This document shows, in pieces, positions 52,304 to 61,759 of a stretch of 64,000 nt of DNA. The notes beneath the pieces were generated by a model. That model was not told where the DNA came from and made no database searches. It worked only from the letters and a program-made list of their open reading frames with translations. Source of the DNA: Rhodospirillaceae bacterium (GTDB taxonomy: Bacteria > Pseudomonadota > Alphaproteobacteria > Rhodospirillales > Rhodospirillaceae); assembly GCA_040219235.1 (NCBI GenBank), contig JAVJSV010000011.1, positions 682,001 through 746,000 of the forward strand, given 5' to 3'. The translations under genes and the position numbers were made by a program. Every line of letters begins with the position of its first letter. Position 1 is the first letter of the stretch.

Positions 52304-54907
52304 ATGACCAAATCATGGCCCAGAATAGTCCTAGCGCTTGTTGTCGTTATTCTCGCCAGCGCGGGGTTTTGGCTGGCTTTGGATCGTCCACTGCCGGCCC
52401 CAGACTGGTCTGGCAAGCTGGACGGGGTGTCTTACAGCCCGAGCCAGATTTATACCGAGGCGCAACTTGATACCGTGCCGCGGCAGCGAATCCGAGAAGA
52501 TCTCGAACACTTGTCGCATTATACCAAACGCGTTCGCACATATACCGTTGATCGCGGTTTTGATGTTGTCCCTGCTGAAGCACAAAGACTGGGGCTGACT
52601 GTTTCTCTTGGCATCTGGCTCGGTGCGGATGAAACGCTCAATGAACGGGAAGTCACGCTCGCCATAGATGTGATTAACAAATACCCCAAAGTGATCGACC
52701 GTGTTTTTGTTGGCAACGAAGTGGTCTTGCGTGCCGACTTGCCAGCCGAGAAGTTGGCGGCTTATATCGCCCGCGTCAATCGCTCGATTCCTGAATACAT
52801 CGAAGTTGGCACAGCGGACGTATGGAGTGTCTGGCTCAACGAACCGAGCATCGCTAAACCGTCCGAATTTGTCGGGGTCCATTTGCTGCCCTACTGGGAA
52901 GGCGTCGCCTTAAGTGATGCCTTGAACTACATCGAAGACCGGGCCGATCGGATTAGGGAGGCCTTCCCGACGAAACCTTTGGTCATTGCCGAAACGGGCT
53001 GGCCCTCCGAGGGACGGATGCGTGGCGGGTCTGTTCCGTCACCTGCGACAGAGGCTGCATTTTTGCGGACCTTTCTCGATCATGCCGACAGCCGCGGTTA
53101 TGATTACTATATCATTGAAGCCTTTGATCAGCCCTGGAAAATAGAAACGGAAGGCGCTGTTGGCGCGTTCTGGGGTCTGTTTGACGCGGAACGAAACAGC
53201 AAGATCGACCTGAACGGCGCTCTCACATCCTTTGCAGAATGGCCTGTCTTTGCCGCTGCCTCGGCCATTGCGCTTGCGCTTCTGGGTGGCATATTGCTCG
53301 CTCGCCTGCCATCCGTCCGGTTCATGGGCTATCTCACATTTGGGTTGGTTATCGGCATCGTCGTATTGATGACTTTGCTGATCATAGACTCGACTGTCCT
53401 TGATTACGCCGACATTAAAGTCGTCATTGCGGCCATTATCATTTTGCCCACTGGCGGTTTTGCGGCGGCATTCATTCTCACGGAAACGGCGGAGTTGGTT
53501 TCAAGTCTGTGGCGTCGGCAACGGCTGATACTACCAGAGCCGATCAAAGGTTTTGCGCCATTCGTATCGATCCATGTGCCAACTCATAATGAACCTGCAG
53601 ATGTTGTGCGTCGCACGCTTAAACAACTGGCAGCGCTCGAGTATCCGAACTTCGAGGTCATCGTCCTTGATAATAACACCACAGATGAGAGTCTTTGGCG
53701 CCCAGTTGAGCGATATTGTGCGTCACTGGGCTCCAAGTTCCGGTTCTTTCATATGGATGGCGTCACTGGTTTTAAAGCGGGTGCTTTAAACCGCGCGCTA
53801 AAGATCACAGACGCCAGGGCAGACATCATCGCCGTGATTGATTGCGACTACCGGGTCGAGCCCCAATGGCTCAATATTGCTGTGCCCGGTTTTTCTGATC
53901 CTAATGTTGCCGTGGTCCAAGCGCCCCAGGATTATCGAGATGCGGGGGAAAGCCTCTTTAAGGCCATGACCTATGAAGAATATGCAACGTTCTTCCAGGT
54001 CGGGATGGTGGAACGCAATGAAGACAATGCCATCATTCAGCACGGCACGATGACAGCGGTCCGGCGCTCTGCGCTGCTGGAAGTCGGCGGCTGGAGTGAA
54101 TGGTGTATCACAGAAGATACTGAGCTAGGCCTTAAACTGCTTGAGGCCGGATACCGCTGTGTTTACATGCCCGTCAGTCTCGGTTGCGGCCTCATGCCGG
54201 ATACATTTGCCGCATATAAAGGCCAGCGGCACCGTTGGGTTTACGGCGCTATGCAGATCCTTAAACGCCATTTCCGGATGTTGATTTCACCTCGGAGCAG
54301 TCTGACGCTTGTTCAGCGATATCATTTTATTGCTGGCTGGCTGCCGTGGTTTGCTGATGCGTTTGCCTTGGTGTTTGGCTTTGGCGCACTCATTTGGTCG
54401 GTGCTTATGGTCTTGGCACCGAAACACTTTGATGTGCCCATGATTGCCCTTTCCTCCATTGTTATCCTGCTGTTCCTGACCAAAAGCCTTAAGACATTAT
54501 GTTTGCATGCCATTAAAACAGGCCACGGCGTGGGGTCTGCCTTTGCCGCTGCGATTACGGGTATGGGGCTATCATGGACGGTCGGTCGGGCCGTCTGGGT
54601 CGGCTTGTTCACATCCTCCCAGCCGTTTCTGAGAACCCCCAAGCGAGAGGGTTCTGCCGCTATGGTGCAAGCCTTGGCGTCCGTATCGACGGAAGCCATC
54701 TTGTTCTTGTTATCGGCTTTGGCTGTGGTTGCTGTGGCCAAGACATCTCAGGACGGAGATATCGCTGCCCGGGTCTGGGTTGCTGCGCTTGCCGTACAAT
54801 GTTTGCCGCATGGTCTTGCTGTCGTAACGGCCGGTCTTAGCGGGCTGTCAGACCATAAAGCGCCAACGCCGTTCGACCAGGAAAGTCGGCTTTCCCAGCA
54901 AGTTTAA
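52304..54907 (+). CDS. GH17-GT2 fusion beta-glucan synthase
   Basis: An 867-residue membrane protein. After a first helix (about 7-24), residues about 30-330 form a GH17 module with the acid/base Glu in VGNEVVLR (about 140) and the nucleophile in AETGWPSEG (about 230). Helices follow at about 340-360, 368-390 and 402-425, then a processive GT2 domain (about 450-680) with VIDCDYR (about 514), TEDTELG (about 604) and QRHRW (about 640), and further helices. Relatives (NdvB/NdvC of Bradyrhizobium) make cyclic or linear beta-1,3/1,6-glucans. The GH17 part may act as a transglycosylase on the product. An upstream ATG at 52190 lacks conserved sequence. Its stop abuts the converging pmbA. Confidence 0.88.
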   Translation: MTKSWPRIVLALVVVILASAGFWLALDRPLPAPDWSGKLDGVSYSPSQIYTEAQLDTVPRQRIREDLEHLSHYTKRVRTYTVDRGFDVVPAEAQRLGLTVSLGIWLGADETLNEREVTLAIDVINKYPKVIDRVFVGNEVVLRADLPAEKLAAYIARVNRSIPEYIEVGTADVWSVWLNEPSIAKPSEFVGVHLLPYWEGVALSDALNYIEDRADRIREAFPTKPLVIAETGWPSEGRMRGGSVPSPATEAAFLRTFLDHADSRGYDYYIIEAFDQPWKIETEGAVGAFWGLFDAERNSKIDLNGALTSFAEWPVFAAASAIALALLGGILLARLPSVRFMGYLTFGLVIGIVVLMTLLIIDSTVLDYADIKVVIAAIIILPTGGFAAAFILTETAELVSSLWRRQRLILPEPIKGFAPFVSIHVPTHNEPADVVRRTLKQLAALEYPNFEVIVLDNNTTDESLWRPVERYCASLGSKFRFFHMDGVTGFKAGALNRALKITDARADIIAVIDCDYRVEPQWLNIAVPGFSDPNVAVVQAPQDYRDAGESLFKAMTYEEYATFFQVGMVERNEDNAIIQHGTMTAVRRSALLEVGGWSEWCITEDTELGLKLLEAGYRCVYMPVSLGCGLMPDTFAAYKGQRHRWVYGAMQILKRHFRMLISPRSSLTLVQRYHFIAGWLPWFADAFALVFGFGALIWSVLMVLAPKHFDVPMIALSSIVILLFLTKSLKTLCLHAIKTGHGVGSAFAAAITGMGLSWTVGRAVWVGLFTSSQPFLRTPKREGSAAMVQALASVSTEAILFLLSALAVVAVAKTSQDGDIAARVWVAALAVQCLPHGLAVVTAGLSGLSDHKAPTPFDQESRLSQQV

Positions 54908-56260
54908 TCAACTGCCCGCGACGCTCATCGCCTCAATGCGCACTGTTGGGCTGTCGACGCCATAACGCAGATCTAGGTCGTTGGCGGCGGTCATGGCCAT
55001 GAACATCTCTTTCAGATTACTGGCGATGGTGATTTCGTTCACCGGATAGGCCAGTTTGCCGTCTTCAATCCAAAACCCCGAAACCCCACGGCTGTAGTCG
55101 CCAGTGACGCCATTGACCCCCTGGCCAAAGGCATCGGTGACGTACAGACCTTGAGCAATATCAGCCATCAGGTCTTCCGGCGTTTGTGGGCCGGGCACCA
55201 GATTGACGTTGGTCACTGCGGGCGAGGGGCTCGACGATGGTCCTCGGCTGGCATGACCTGTTGGAGTCAAGCCCAATTTGCGGGCCGAGCGCAGGTCTAG
55301 CACCCAAGTTGTTAGAACACCGTCCTCAATGAGATTGCGTTTCTGGTTCGCCAGACCTTCCGCATCGCAGGGCTTCGAGCGCAAGCCCCTGGCACGGTGT
55401 GGGTCTTCAACAATAGTAATGTTGTCACCAAACACAGCGCTGTCCATTTTGTCTTTCAGAAACGTGGTGCCGCGGGCGACGGCGCTGCCATTGATGGCTC
55501 CCAAAAAGTGACTCAACAGGCCGCGGGCCGCGCGGGCCTCAAAGACAATTGGAAACTTACCGCTGTTAATTTTCCGTGCGCCGACCTTGCGCACGGCTCG
55601 TTCCCCTGCGGTCCGGCCAACGTCTTCGGGTGAGCGAAAATCCTTTGCATAGACGGCAGAGGTGTAGTCGTAGTCGGTCTCCATGCCGGTTTCCACATCA
55701 CCCGCCAAGACTGAAGCCGAGAAAGATCCGCCCGTGCTTTCATAGGCGCGTTGAAAGCCGTTGCTGGCGGCAATGGCCACACGGGACCGCCCCCAGCTGG
55801 CTTGCGCGCCCTCTGAGTTGGTTATGCCCTTGACGGCGCGGGCGGCGTCTTCACAGCTGCGCGCGGCTTCGATCAGGGCCTCCGTTGGCATGTCGTCGGG
55901 ATCGCACATATCTAGTTCGGGCAAGGTCGTGGCCAGTTGATCAGGGTCGGCCAAGCCCAGAAATTCATCTTCCGGGACAGTTTTTGCCATGGCGACAGCG
56001 CGCTCGACCAGCTCTGTTAATGCCTGAGGGGAGCGGTCCGACGACGACACAATGGCCTGTTGTTTACCGACCAGAACCCGCAGCCCAATATCGCCGCCTT
56101 CAGAATGTTCCAGTTGTTCCAATTCGCCAAGGCGATAGGTCACAGAGGTGGACTCGCCATCCGCCAGCATCGCATCCGCAGAGTCCGCCCCCGCCGCTTT
56201 GGCTTTGGCGATGAGATCAGTCAATAGGTTCAAGGACTCGTCAGACACGTGCTTCTCCAA
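54908..56260 (-). CDS. pmbA: TldD/PmbA family metalloprotease subunit (TldE)
   Basis: A 450-residue PmbA/TldE. N-terminal AKAAGADSADAMLADGESTSV (about 15-34 region) and ELEQLEHSEGGDIGLRVLVG are typical, as are KVGARKINSGKFPIVFEARAARGLL and YSRGVSGFWIEDGKLAYPVNEITI. With TldD it forms a heterodimeric protease that processes modified peptides such as microcins. Only TldD carries the zinc motif, and it is not in the window. It is followed (upstream) by ubiD 2 bases away, so the two are cotranscribed. The convergent gene ends at the adjacent base. Confidence 0.95.
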   Translation of the reverse strand: MEKHVSDESLNLLTDLIAKAKAAGADSADAMLADGESTSVTYRLGELEQLEHSEGGDIGLRVLVGKQQAIVSSSDRSPQALTELVERAVAMAKTVPEDEFLGLADPDQLATTLPELDMCDPDDMPTEALIEAARSCEDAARAVKGITNSEGAQASWGRSRVAIAASNGFQRAYESTGGSFSASVLAGDVETGMETDYDYTSAVYAKDFRSPEDVGRTAGERAVRKVGARKINSGKFPIVFEARAARGLLSHFLGAINGSAVARGTTFLKDKMDSAVFGDNITIVEDPHRARGLRSKPCDAEGLANQKRNLIEDGVLTTWVLDLRSARKLGLTPTGHASRGPSSSPSPAVTNVNLVPGPQTPEDLMADIAQGLYVTDAFGQGVNGVTGDYSRGVSGFWIEDGKLAYPVNEITIASNLKEMFMAMTAANDLDLRYGVDSPTVRIEAMSVAGS

Positions 56261-56262
56261 AC

Positions 56263-57780
56263 TTACGTTTTATTTTTCCAAATCGGCTTGCCGCTACCCG
56301 GCAGGCCGTAGTCATTCCACTTTTTCGTGACCAGATCGACAATGTCATCGGTCATATTAATTTTTTCGCCCCACTCGCGCTGGGTTTCCCCGGGCATCTT
56401 GTTGGTGGCATCCATGCCCAGTTTGCCGCCCAAACCAGGTTCGGGTGAGGCAAAGTCCAAATAATCAATCGGCGTGTTTTCAATCACCGTGATATCGCGC
56501 GCCGGGTCCATGCGGGTTGAGATCGCCCACATCACATCTTTCCAGTCCCGTGCGTCGATGTCGTCGTCCACCACAATCACAAACTTGGTATAGACGAACT
56601 GTCGCAGGAAACTCCAAACCCCCATCATCACCCGCTTGGCATGACCGGCGTAGGCTTTCTTGATGCTGACCACGGCAATGCGATAGCTGCAGCCTTCCGG
56701 TGGCAACCAGAAATCGACAATTTCCGGAAACTGCTGAATCAGCAATGGGATAAACACTTCATTCAAGGCTTCGCCAAGAACGCTTGGTTCATCCGGTGGC
56801 CGCCCCGTGTAGGTCGTCAGGTAGATCGGCTTTTTCCGCATGGTGATGGCGGAGATTTTGAACACCGGAAAACGTTCGATGGAATTATAGTAGCCGGTGT
56901 GATCCCCATAGGGACCTTCGTCGCCGTGCGCGTCCAGCATAACGTGGCCTTCAAGGACGATCTCGGCTTCAGCTGGCACTTGAAGGGGAATCGTCTTGCA
57001 ATCCACCAATTCCACTTTTTTGCCGCGCAGCAATCCGGCGAACTGATACTCTGACAATGTGTCTGGCACGGGTGTCACAGCAGCCAACAACGTGCCTGGG
57101 TCTGCGCCAATCACTGCCGCCGCCGGCAGGGGCTCCTGTTTCTGGCCTTTCCATCTATCGTATTGAGCTGCGCCACCGCGATGTTTTAGCCACCGCATGA
57201 GCGTGGTGTCTTTGCCGGTGATCTGCATGCGATAGATACCAAGATTGGGAACGTCGCGTTTGTCGCCACCAGGGCCTTTCGTCACGACCAACGGCCAGGT
57301 GATGAGCGGCGCAGGTTCGCCCGGCCAGCAGCTTTGGATGGGCAACTGTCCCAGATCAATATCGTCTCCCGTCAGCACCACGTCTTGGCAGGGTGCTTTC
57401 GAGACCGTTTTTGGCTTCATGGCCATGACCGTCTTAAGCAACGGCAGCATGTTCATAGCTTCGCGCCAGCCGCCCGGCGGCTCTGGTTGCTTGAGAAAAG
57501 CAAGGGTTTCACCGACTTCGCGCAATTGCTCCGGTGTACGGTCCATACCCCAGGCGACGCGCTCGACCGTGCCAAACAGATTGGCGAGCACCGTCATATC
57601 ATAGGGGGAGCCGTCTTCGCGCACCACGTTTTCAAACAGCAGCGCAGGACCACCTTCGGCCAGGACGCGGGTTTGGATCTCTGTCATTTCCAGCTTTGGC
57701 GATACGGGCGCAGACACACGGGCCAATTGGCCATCGCGCTCTAAACGATCGATAAACTCGCGAAGGGAAGCAAATGGCAT
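56263..57780 (-). CDS. ubiD: UbiD family prenylated-flavin decarboxylase
   Basis: A 505-residue decarboxylase of 3-octaprenyl-4-hydroxybenzoate in ubiquinone synthesis. N-terminal [18 protein letters not shown], then [31 protein letters not shown] (about 280-300 region, with the conserved EGP.GDH signature) and [20 protein letters not shown] are diagnostic. The start at 57780 (MPFASLREF) is preferred; nine extra codons upstream are not conserved. It needs prenylated FMN from UbiX, which is not in the window. It is the first gene of a pair with pmbA. Confidence 0.95.
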   Translation of the reverse strand: MPFASLREFIDRLERDGQLARVSAPVSPKLEMTEIQTRVLAEGGPALLFENVVREDGSPYDMTVLANLFGTVERVAWGMDRTPEQLREVGETLAFLKQPEPPGGWREAMNMLPLLKTVMAMKPKTVSKAPCQDVVLTGDDIDLGQLPIQSCWPGEPAPLITWPLVVTKGPGGDKRDVPNLGIYRMQITGKDTTLMRWLKHRGGAAQYDRWKGQKQEPLPAAAVIGADPGTLLAAVTPVPDTLSEYQFAGLLRGKKVELVDCKTIPLQVPAEAEIVLEGHVMLDAHGDEGPYGDHTGYYNSIERFPVFKISAITMRKKPIYLTTYTGRPPDEPSVLGEALNEVFIPLLIQQFPEIVDFWLPPEGCSYRIAVVSIKKAYAGHAKRVMMGVWSFLRQFVYTKFVIVVDDDIDARDWKDVMWAISTRMDPARDITVIENTPIDYLDFASPEPGLGGKLGMDATNKMPGETQREWGEKINMTDDIVDLVTKKWNDYGLPGSGKPIWKNKT

Positions 57781-58187
57781 GGTGCGTCTCTGCGTGCGAC
57801 TCTGCACTAATTCAATGAGGAAGAGGTCCCCGGCTTATAGGTCACTGTCAGGGAAGGTCAAGATTCCCAACCAAGTCCCGATCATAGACTGCCCATTAGT
57901 AATTAGGGTTATTAGGTATGTTGTATGGTCATTTGCACAATCAAGGGTAGAAACTGCTTAATGAACGGGCTTTTATTACGTGATTTATGTCTGAGGATCT
58001 GGGTAAGGTCACTTATCAATAACGAGACATGGAATGAATTTAAGGCTTCAGGTGTTAAGAACTGAAAACTCTTGAGACGCAATGACTTGGCATAGTGTTT
58101 AGTCCATACTAATTTGAGCTTACGGGCTCCCTGGGCTGTGGGTGATGTTTTGAATGCCTATAGGTAAACGTGGGGTAGAGACAAGAC
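57781..58187. other. Divergent intergenic region, no gene seen
   Basis: About 400 bases separate ubiD from the divergent HD-GYP gene. The middle (about 57890-58100) is AT-rich. Short inverted and direct repeats such as TTAGTAATTAGGGTTATTAGG are near 57896. No open frame with coding features and no RNA gene were recognised. Promoters for both genes must be here. Confidence 0.5.
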
Positions 58188-59906
58188 GTGTCTGAAACAG
58201 TATCTGAATCTGCAAGAGGGTTCGAACAGCTCATTGAGCTTGGAATTGCGCTCTCCTCCGAGCGCGACCATGATCGCTTGACCGAGCGTATCTTGCTCGA
58301 GGCCGTTGATCTGACCAATGCCGATGGCGGCACGCTTTATCTTGGCGGTGATGGTGGAACACTCTCCTTCCAGATTGTGCGCAACGAAACTTTGAACATC
58401 GCCATGGGCGGCACAACGGGCGTGCCGATTCCATTCCCTCCCCTACAATTATACAATCCGGAAACGGGTGCGCCTAACTATAACAATGTGGCCACAGCCG
58501 CCGCACTGGGTGGCGAAGCCATTAACATTGACGATGCTTATACGGCAGAAGGCTATGACTTCTCAGGCACCAAAAAGTTTGATGAAGGCACGGGCTATCG
58601 CTCCAAATCGTTCCTGACCATTCCACTTAAAAACTACTCGGAAGAAGTCATTGGCGTGTTGCAACTGATCAACGCGCAGGATGACAACAAGAAAGAGGTC
58701 ATTTCGTTTTCTGCGAACGTGCAGCGGTTGGTGGAAGCTCTGGCCTCTCAGGCCGCCGTCGCCATCGACAACCAGCAACTTATCGAAGCTCAAAAAGCGT
58801 TGATGGACAGCTTGATCAAAGTTATGGCCCACGCCATTGACGCCAAGTCGCCTTACACCGGCGGCCACTGTCAGCGCGTGCCTGAGCTAACAAAGATGCT
58901 GGCTCAAAAATGCGCCGATGATAAAGAAGGCACCTTTAAAGACTTCGAGCTTGATGAGCAGCAATGGTACGAACTTCATGTGGCGGCCTGGTTGCATGAT
59001 ATAGGTAAGGTGACAACGCCGGAATACGTGGTTGATAAAGCCACAAAGTTACAGACGATTTATGATCGTGTTCACGAAGTCCGCATGCGCTTCGAGGTGC
59101 TGCGCCGTGATGCCGAAATCAAAATGCTCAAAGCTGTCGCCAAAGGTGCTGACGAAAAAGCAGAAAAGAAAAAATTCAAGGCTCGCTGCAAAGAGCTGGA
59201 AGAGCAATGGGAGTTCATTGCCGACACCAATATTGGCGGCGAATTTCTGCCGCCGGAGAAACAAGACCGCGTTAAAAAGATCGCGCCTCAGAAATGGTAT
59301 CGCAATTTCGACCGCCAACTTGGCCTGTCCTGGACAGAGAGCCAGTTGCTGGAAAACGCACCGCCGCCGCGCAAAGGTTGGGAAACCCTGTTGGCTGACT
59401 TGCCCGAACATGGAGAAGCCGAATACGACCTTGGCGAGGTCCGCAACTTGGTGATTTCACGCGGCACACTGAACGATGATGAACGCCGTAAAATTAATGA
59501 TCACATTGTCTTGACCATTGAAATGCTAGAGGAACTGCCGTTCCCGAAAAACCTCAAGAATGTGTCCGAGTACGCTGGGGGCCACCATGAAAAAATGGAT
59601 GGCACCGGTTATCCAAAAGGACTGACCGCAGATCAGATGTCCGTACCCGCACGTATCATGGCCATTGCCGATATCTTCGAGGCGCTGACCGCAGGGGACC
59701 GTCCGTATAAAAAAGCGAAAAAACTCAGCGAGGCAGTGAAAATTCTGTGGTTTATGAAAAAAGACAAACACGTCGATGCGGAACTGTTTGAACTGTTCCT
59801 GACCTCAGGCGCCTATCGAGATTACGCCGAGCAGTTCCTGCGCCCTGAACAAATCGATGATGTAGATATTTCTCAGTACATCGAGACCAAACAAGCTGCT
59901 GAGTAA
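58188..59906 (+). CDS. GAF and HD-GYP domain phosphodiesterase
   Basis: A 572-residue cytosolic signalling protein. A GAF domain (about 15-200) with NADGGTLYLGGDGGTL and SKSFLTIPLKNYSEEVIGVLQ precedes an HD-GYP domain: HCQRVPELTK (about 225-234), HDIGK (about 269-273) and HHEKMDGTGYPKGL (about 465-478). HD-GYP enzymes hydrolyse cyclic di-GMP. About 195 residues separate HDIGK from HHE, roughly 130 more than usual; the insert (about 285-420) is charged and helical. Translation starts with GTG at 58188. The GAF domain likely senses a small ligand. The full catalytic set is present, so activity is likely. Confidence 0.9.
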   Translation: MSETVSESARGFEQLIELGIALSSERDHDRLTERILLEAVDLTNADGGTLYLGGDGGTLSFQIVRNETLNIAMGGTTGVPIPFPPLQLYNPETGAPNYNNVATAAALGGEAINIDDAYTAEGYDFSGTKKFDEGTGYRSKSFLTIPLKNYSEEVIGVLQLINAQDDNKKEVISFSANVQRLVEALASQAAVAIDNQQLIEAQKALMDSLIKVMAHAIDAKSPYTGGHCQRVPELTKMLAQKCADDKEGTFKDFELDEQQWYELHVAAWLHDIGKVTTPEYVVDKATKLQTIYDRVHEVRMRFEVLRRDAEIKMLKAVAKGADEKAEKKKFKARCKELEEQWEFIADTNIGGEFLPPEKQDRVKKIAPQKWYRNFDRQLGLSWTESQLLENAPPPRKGWETLLADLPEHGEAEYDLGEVRNLVISRGTLNDDERRKINDHIVLTIEMLEELPFPKNLKNVSEYAGGHHEKMDGTGYPKGLTADQMSVPARIMAIADIFEALTAGDRPYKKAKKLSEAVKILWFMKKDKHVDAELFELFLTSGAYRDYAEQFLRPEQIDDVDISQYIETKQAAE

Positions 59907-59930
59907 AGGCTGTGAATGCAGTGAGCCAAT

Positions 59931-60869
59931 TTAAAAAGAGGCGGCCCACATAGCGAGCGCAATAAAGAACCCGGCGTCCCGGTTCGACTTAAACCGTGCC
60001 AGACAATTTGCAGAATCTTCCGTATCCAAGGTCGCAGCCTGCCAAGTGAAATGGCAGGCGGTTACGAACAGCAGTCCACAGCTGATCCATGAAAATCCGG
60101 TGAGGCCGACAGCGACAGCCAGCAGCAGAATGGTTAACGTATACATACCAATTACAAAGGGCAGAGTGTTTTGCCCCAGTCTCCGGGCTGTTGATTTCAC
60201 GCCGATCAAGGCGTCGTCGTCTTTGTCTTGGTGGGCATAAATGGTGTCGTATCCCAGCGTCCAGGAAAATCCTGCTGCGTATAGCGCGGCAGCCGCCCAC
60301 GACAGCGATCCGGTCACAGCTGTCCAACCCATTAAGGCGCCCCAGTTAAAGGTCAGCCCCAGCCAGGCTTGCGGCCAGTAGGTGATGCGTTTCATGAACG
60401 GATACGTCAGCACCAACACCAACGACGCCAACCCTAGGCCGATGGTCATCATGTTGAGTTGCAGCAGCACCCCTAAACCGATGACCAACTGTACTGCCAG
60501 AAAGCCCCAGGCCTGCCGCACCGTAACGTCGCCTGCGGGAATAGGCCGCGATGCAGTCCGCGCCACCTTGCCATCAAAGTCACGGTCAATAATGTCGTTG
60601 TAGGTGCAGCCTGCCCCGCGCATCACGATGGCGCCAATGATGAATAGGATAAAGAGTTCCGCTGAAACCGGCTTACGGGTAAAAGACTCTGCGAGCAGAA
60701 TAGCCCACAGACACGGCCACAAGAGCAGCCAGGTGCCGATGGGTCGGTCCACACGCGCGAGTTTCAGATAACCGCGGCTCCATCGGGGGGTAAAACGGTT
60801 CACCCAGCTGTCCGGCGCAATATCGGAGGCGTATGTGTTTTCAGAAGGTGCGGGTTTGGTGTCAGACAT
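59931..60869 (-). CDS. ubiA: 4-hydroxybenzoate polyprenyltransferase
   Basis: A 312-residue polytopic prenyltransferase with about nine helices. Both aspartate-rich motifs are visible: YNDIIDRDFDGKVARTASRP (about 97-116, NDxxDxxxD) and DTIYAHQDKDDD (about 218-229). It joins 4-hydroxybenzoate to the polyprenyl chain in ubiquinone synthesis. With ubiD it frames the HD-GYP gene; both ubi genes are on the minus strand, so the phosphodiesterase may be an insertion between them. The hydrophilic N-terminus of about 35 residues is longer than in E. coli. Confidence 0.95.
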   Translation of the reverse strand: MSDTKPAPSENTYASDIAPDSWVNRFTPRWSRGYLKLARVDRPIGTWLLLWPCLWAILLAESFTRKPVSAELFILFIIGAIVMRGAGCTYNDIIDRDFDGKVARTASRPIPAGDVTVRQAWGFLAVQLVIGLGVLLQLNMMTIGLGLASLVLVLTYPFMKRITYWPQAWLGLTFNWGALMGWTAVTGSLSWAAAALYAAGFSWTLGYDTIYAHQDKDDDALIGVKSTARRLGQNTLPFVIGMYTLTILLLAVAVGLTGFSWISCGLLFVTACHFTWQAATLDTEDSANCLARFKSNRDAGFFIALAMWAASF

Positions 60870-60949
60870 GCTATCGCTAAACTAAGGAGAACAGCGCTTT
60901 AGAACAATGCCCGTATTGAATCCTTTACGACTCTATTTGGACACCCGAT

Positions 60950-61759
60950 ATGCCAGCCTCATCCTCTGCCTTACGTCTATACGTCACTACTGATCTTTCA
61001 ACTGGCTCTGAGATTGATCTGAGCCAGGACCAAGCGCGGTATGTCGCCCAGGTTATGCGGCGTGCAGTGGGAGATGCTGTTCTGCTCTTTAACGGTCGAG
61101 ATGGCGAATGGCAGGGCCAGGTCAGTCAGTTGGGCAAAAAAACCGCAACGATTACCATGGTACAGCAAACCCGACCCCAAGCCGCAGGTCAGTCTCTGAC
61201 GTTGCTGTTTGCCCCCGTTAAACGCACTGGAACCGATCTTATTGTGCAGAAGGTCACAGAGCTGGGCGTAACTGTGATCCAAACCGTGTTAACAGCGCGC
61301 ACCAACAGCGAGCGGGTGCGGGGCGACCGTCTGACATCCATCGCCATAGAGGCTGCCGAGCAATGCCGCCGTGTTTCGGTGCCTGATATCAAGGAGCCGA
61401 TATCGTTGGAGCAGGTGTTGTCGGATTGGCCTGCGGAACACCCTATATTTGTCTGCGACGAAACCGGAAGTGGTCAACCAGTGGCCGCCGCTATGGCCCC
61501 ATTTGCGGCCAAAAACGTGGCCGGTGCCGGTTTTGTGATCGGTCCGGAAGGGGGATTCTCAGAGACAGAGCTTGACCTAATGCGCTCGCTGCCGTTTTGT
61601 AGCCTTGTTTCCTTAGGACCGCGCATTCTTCGTGCGGAAACTGCGGCTTTTGCGGCACTGACCTGCTGGCAAGCGTTGTGTGGAGACTGGTGTCTTGTAA
61701 GCCCGTCGCTTCAGGACCAAGACGAAACAGAAGCCGGGACAGTTAAGACTAAACCATGA
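60950..61759 (+). CDS. rsmE: 16S rRNA (uracil1498-N3)-methyltransferase RsmE
   Basis: A 269-residue RsmE of the SPOUT (knotted) family. The N-terminal PUA-like part (about 1-75) holds QARYVAQVMRRAVGD, and the SPOUT core has LLFAPVKRTGTDLIVQKVTELG, FVIGPEGGFSETEL (first SAM-knot block) and LGPRILRAETAAFAALTCWQ. It methylates U1498 of 16S rRNA. Its stop overlaps the ATG of gshA (ATGA), so they are translationally coupled, an order common in alphaproteobacteria. No promoter motif was assigned. Confidence 0.96.
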   Translation: MPASSSALRLYVTTDLSTGSEIDLSQDQARYVAQVMRRAVGDAVLLFNGRDGEWQGQVSQLGKKTATITMVQQTRPQAAGQSLTLLFAPVKRTGTDLIVQKVTELGVTVIQTVLTARTNSERVRGDRLTSIAIEAAEQCRRVSVPDIKEPISLEQVLSDWPAEHPIFVCDETGSGQPVAAAMAPFAAKNVAGAGFVIGPEGGFSETELDLMRSLPFCSLVSLGPRILRAETAAFAALTCWQALCGDWCLVSPSLQDQDETEAGTVKTKP

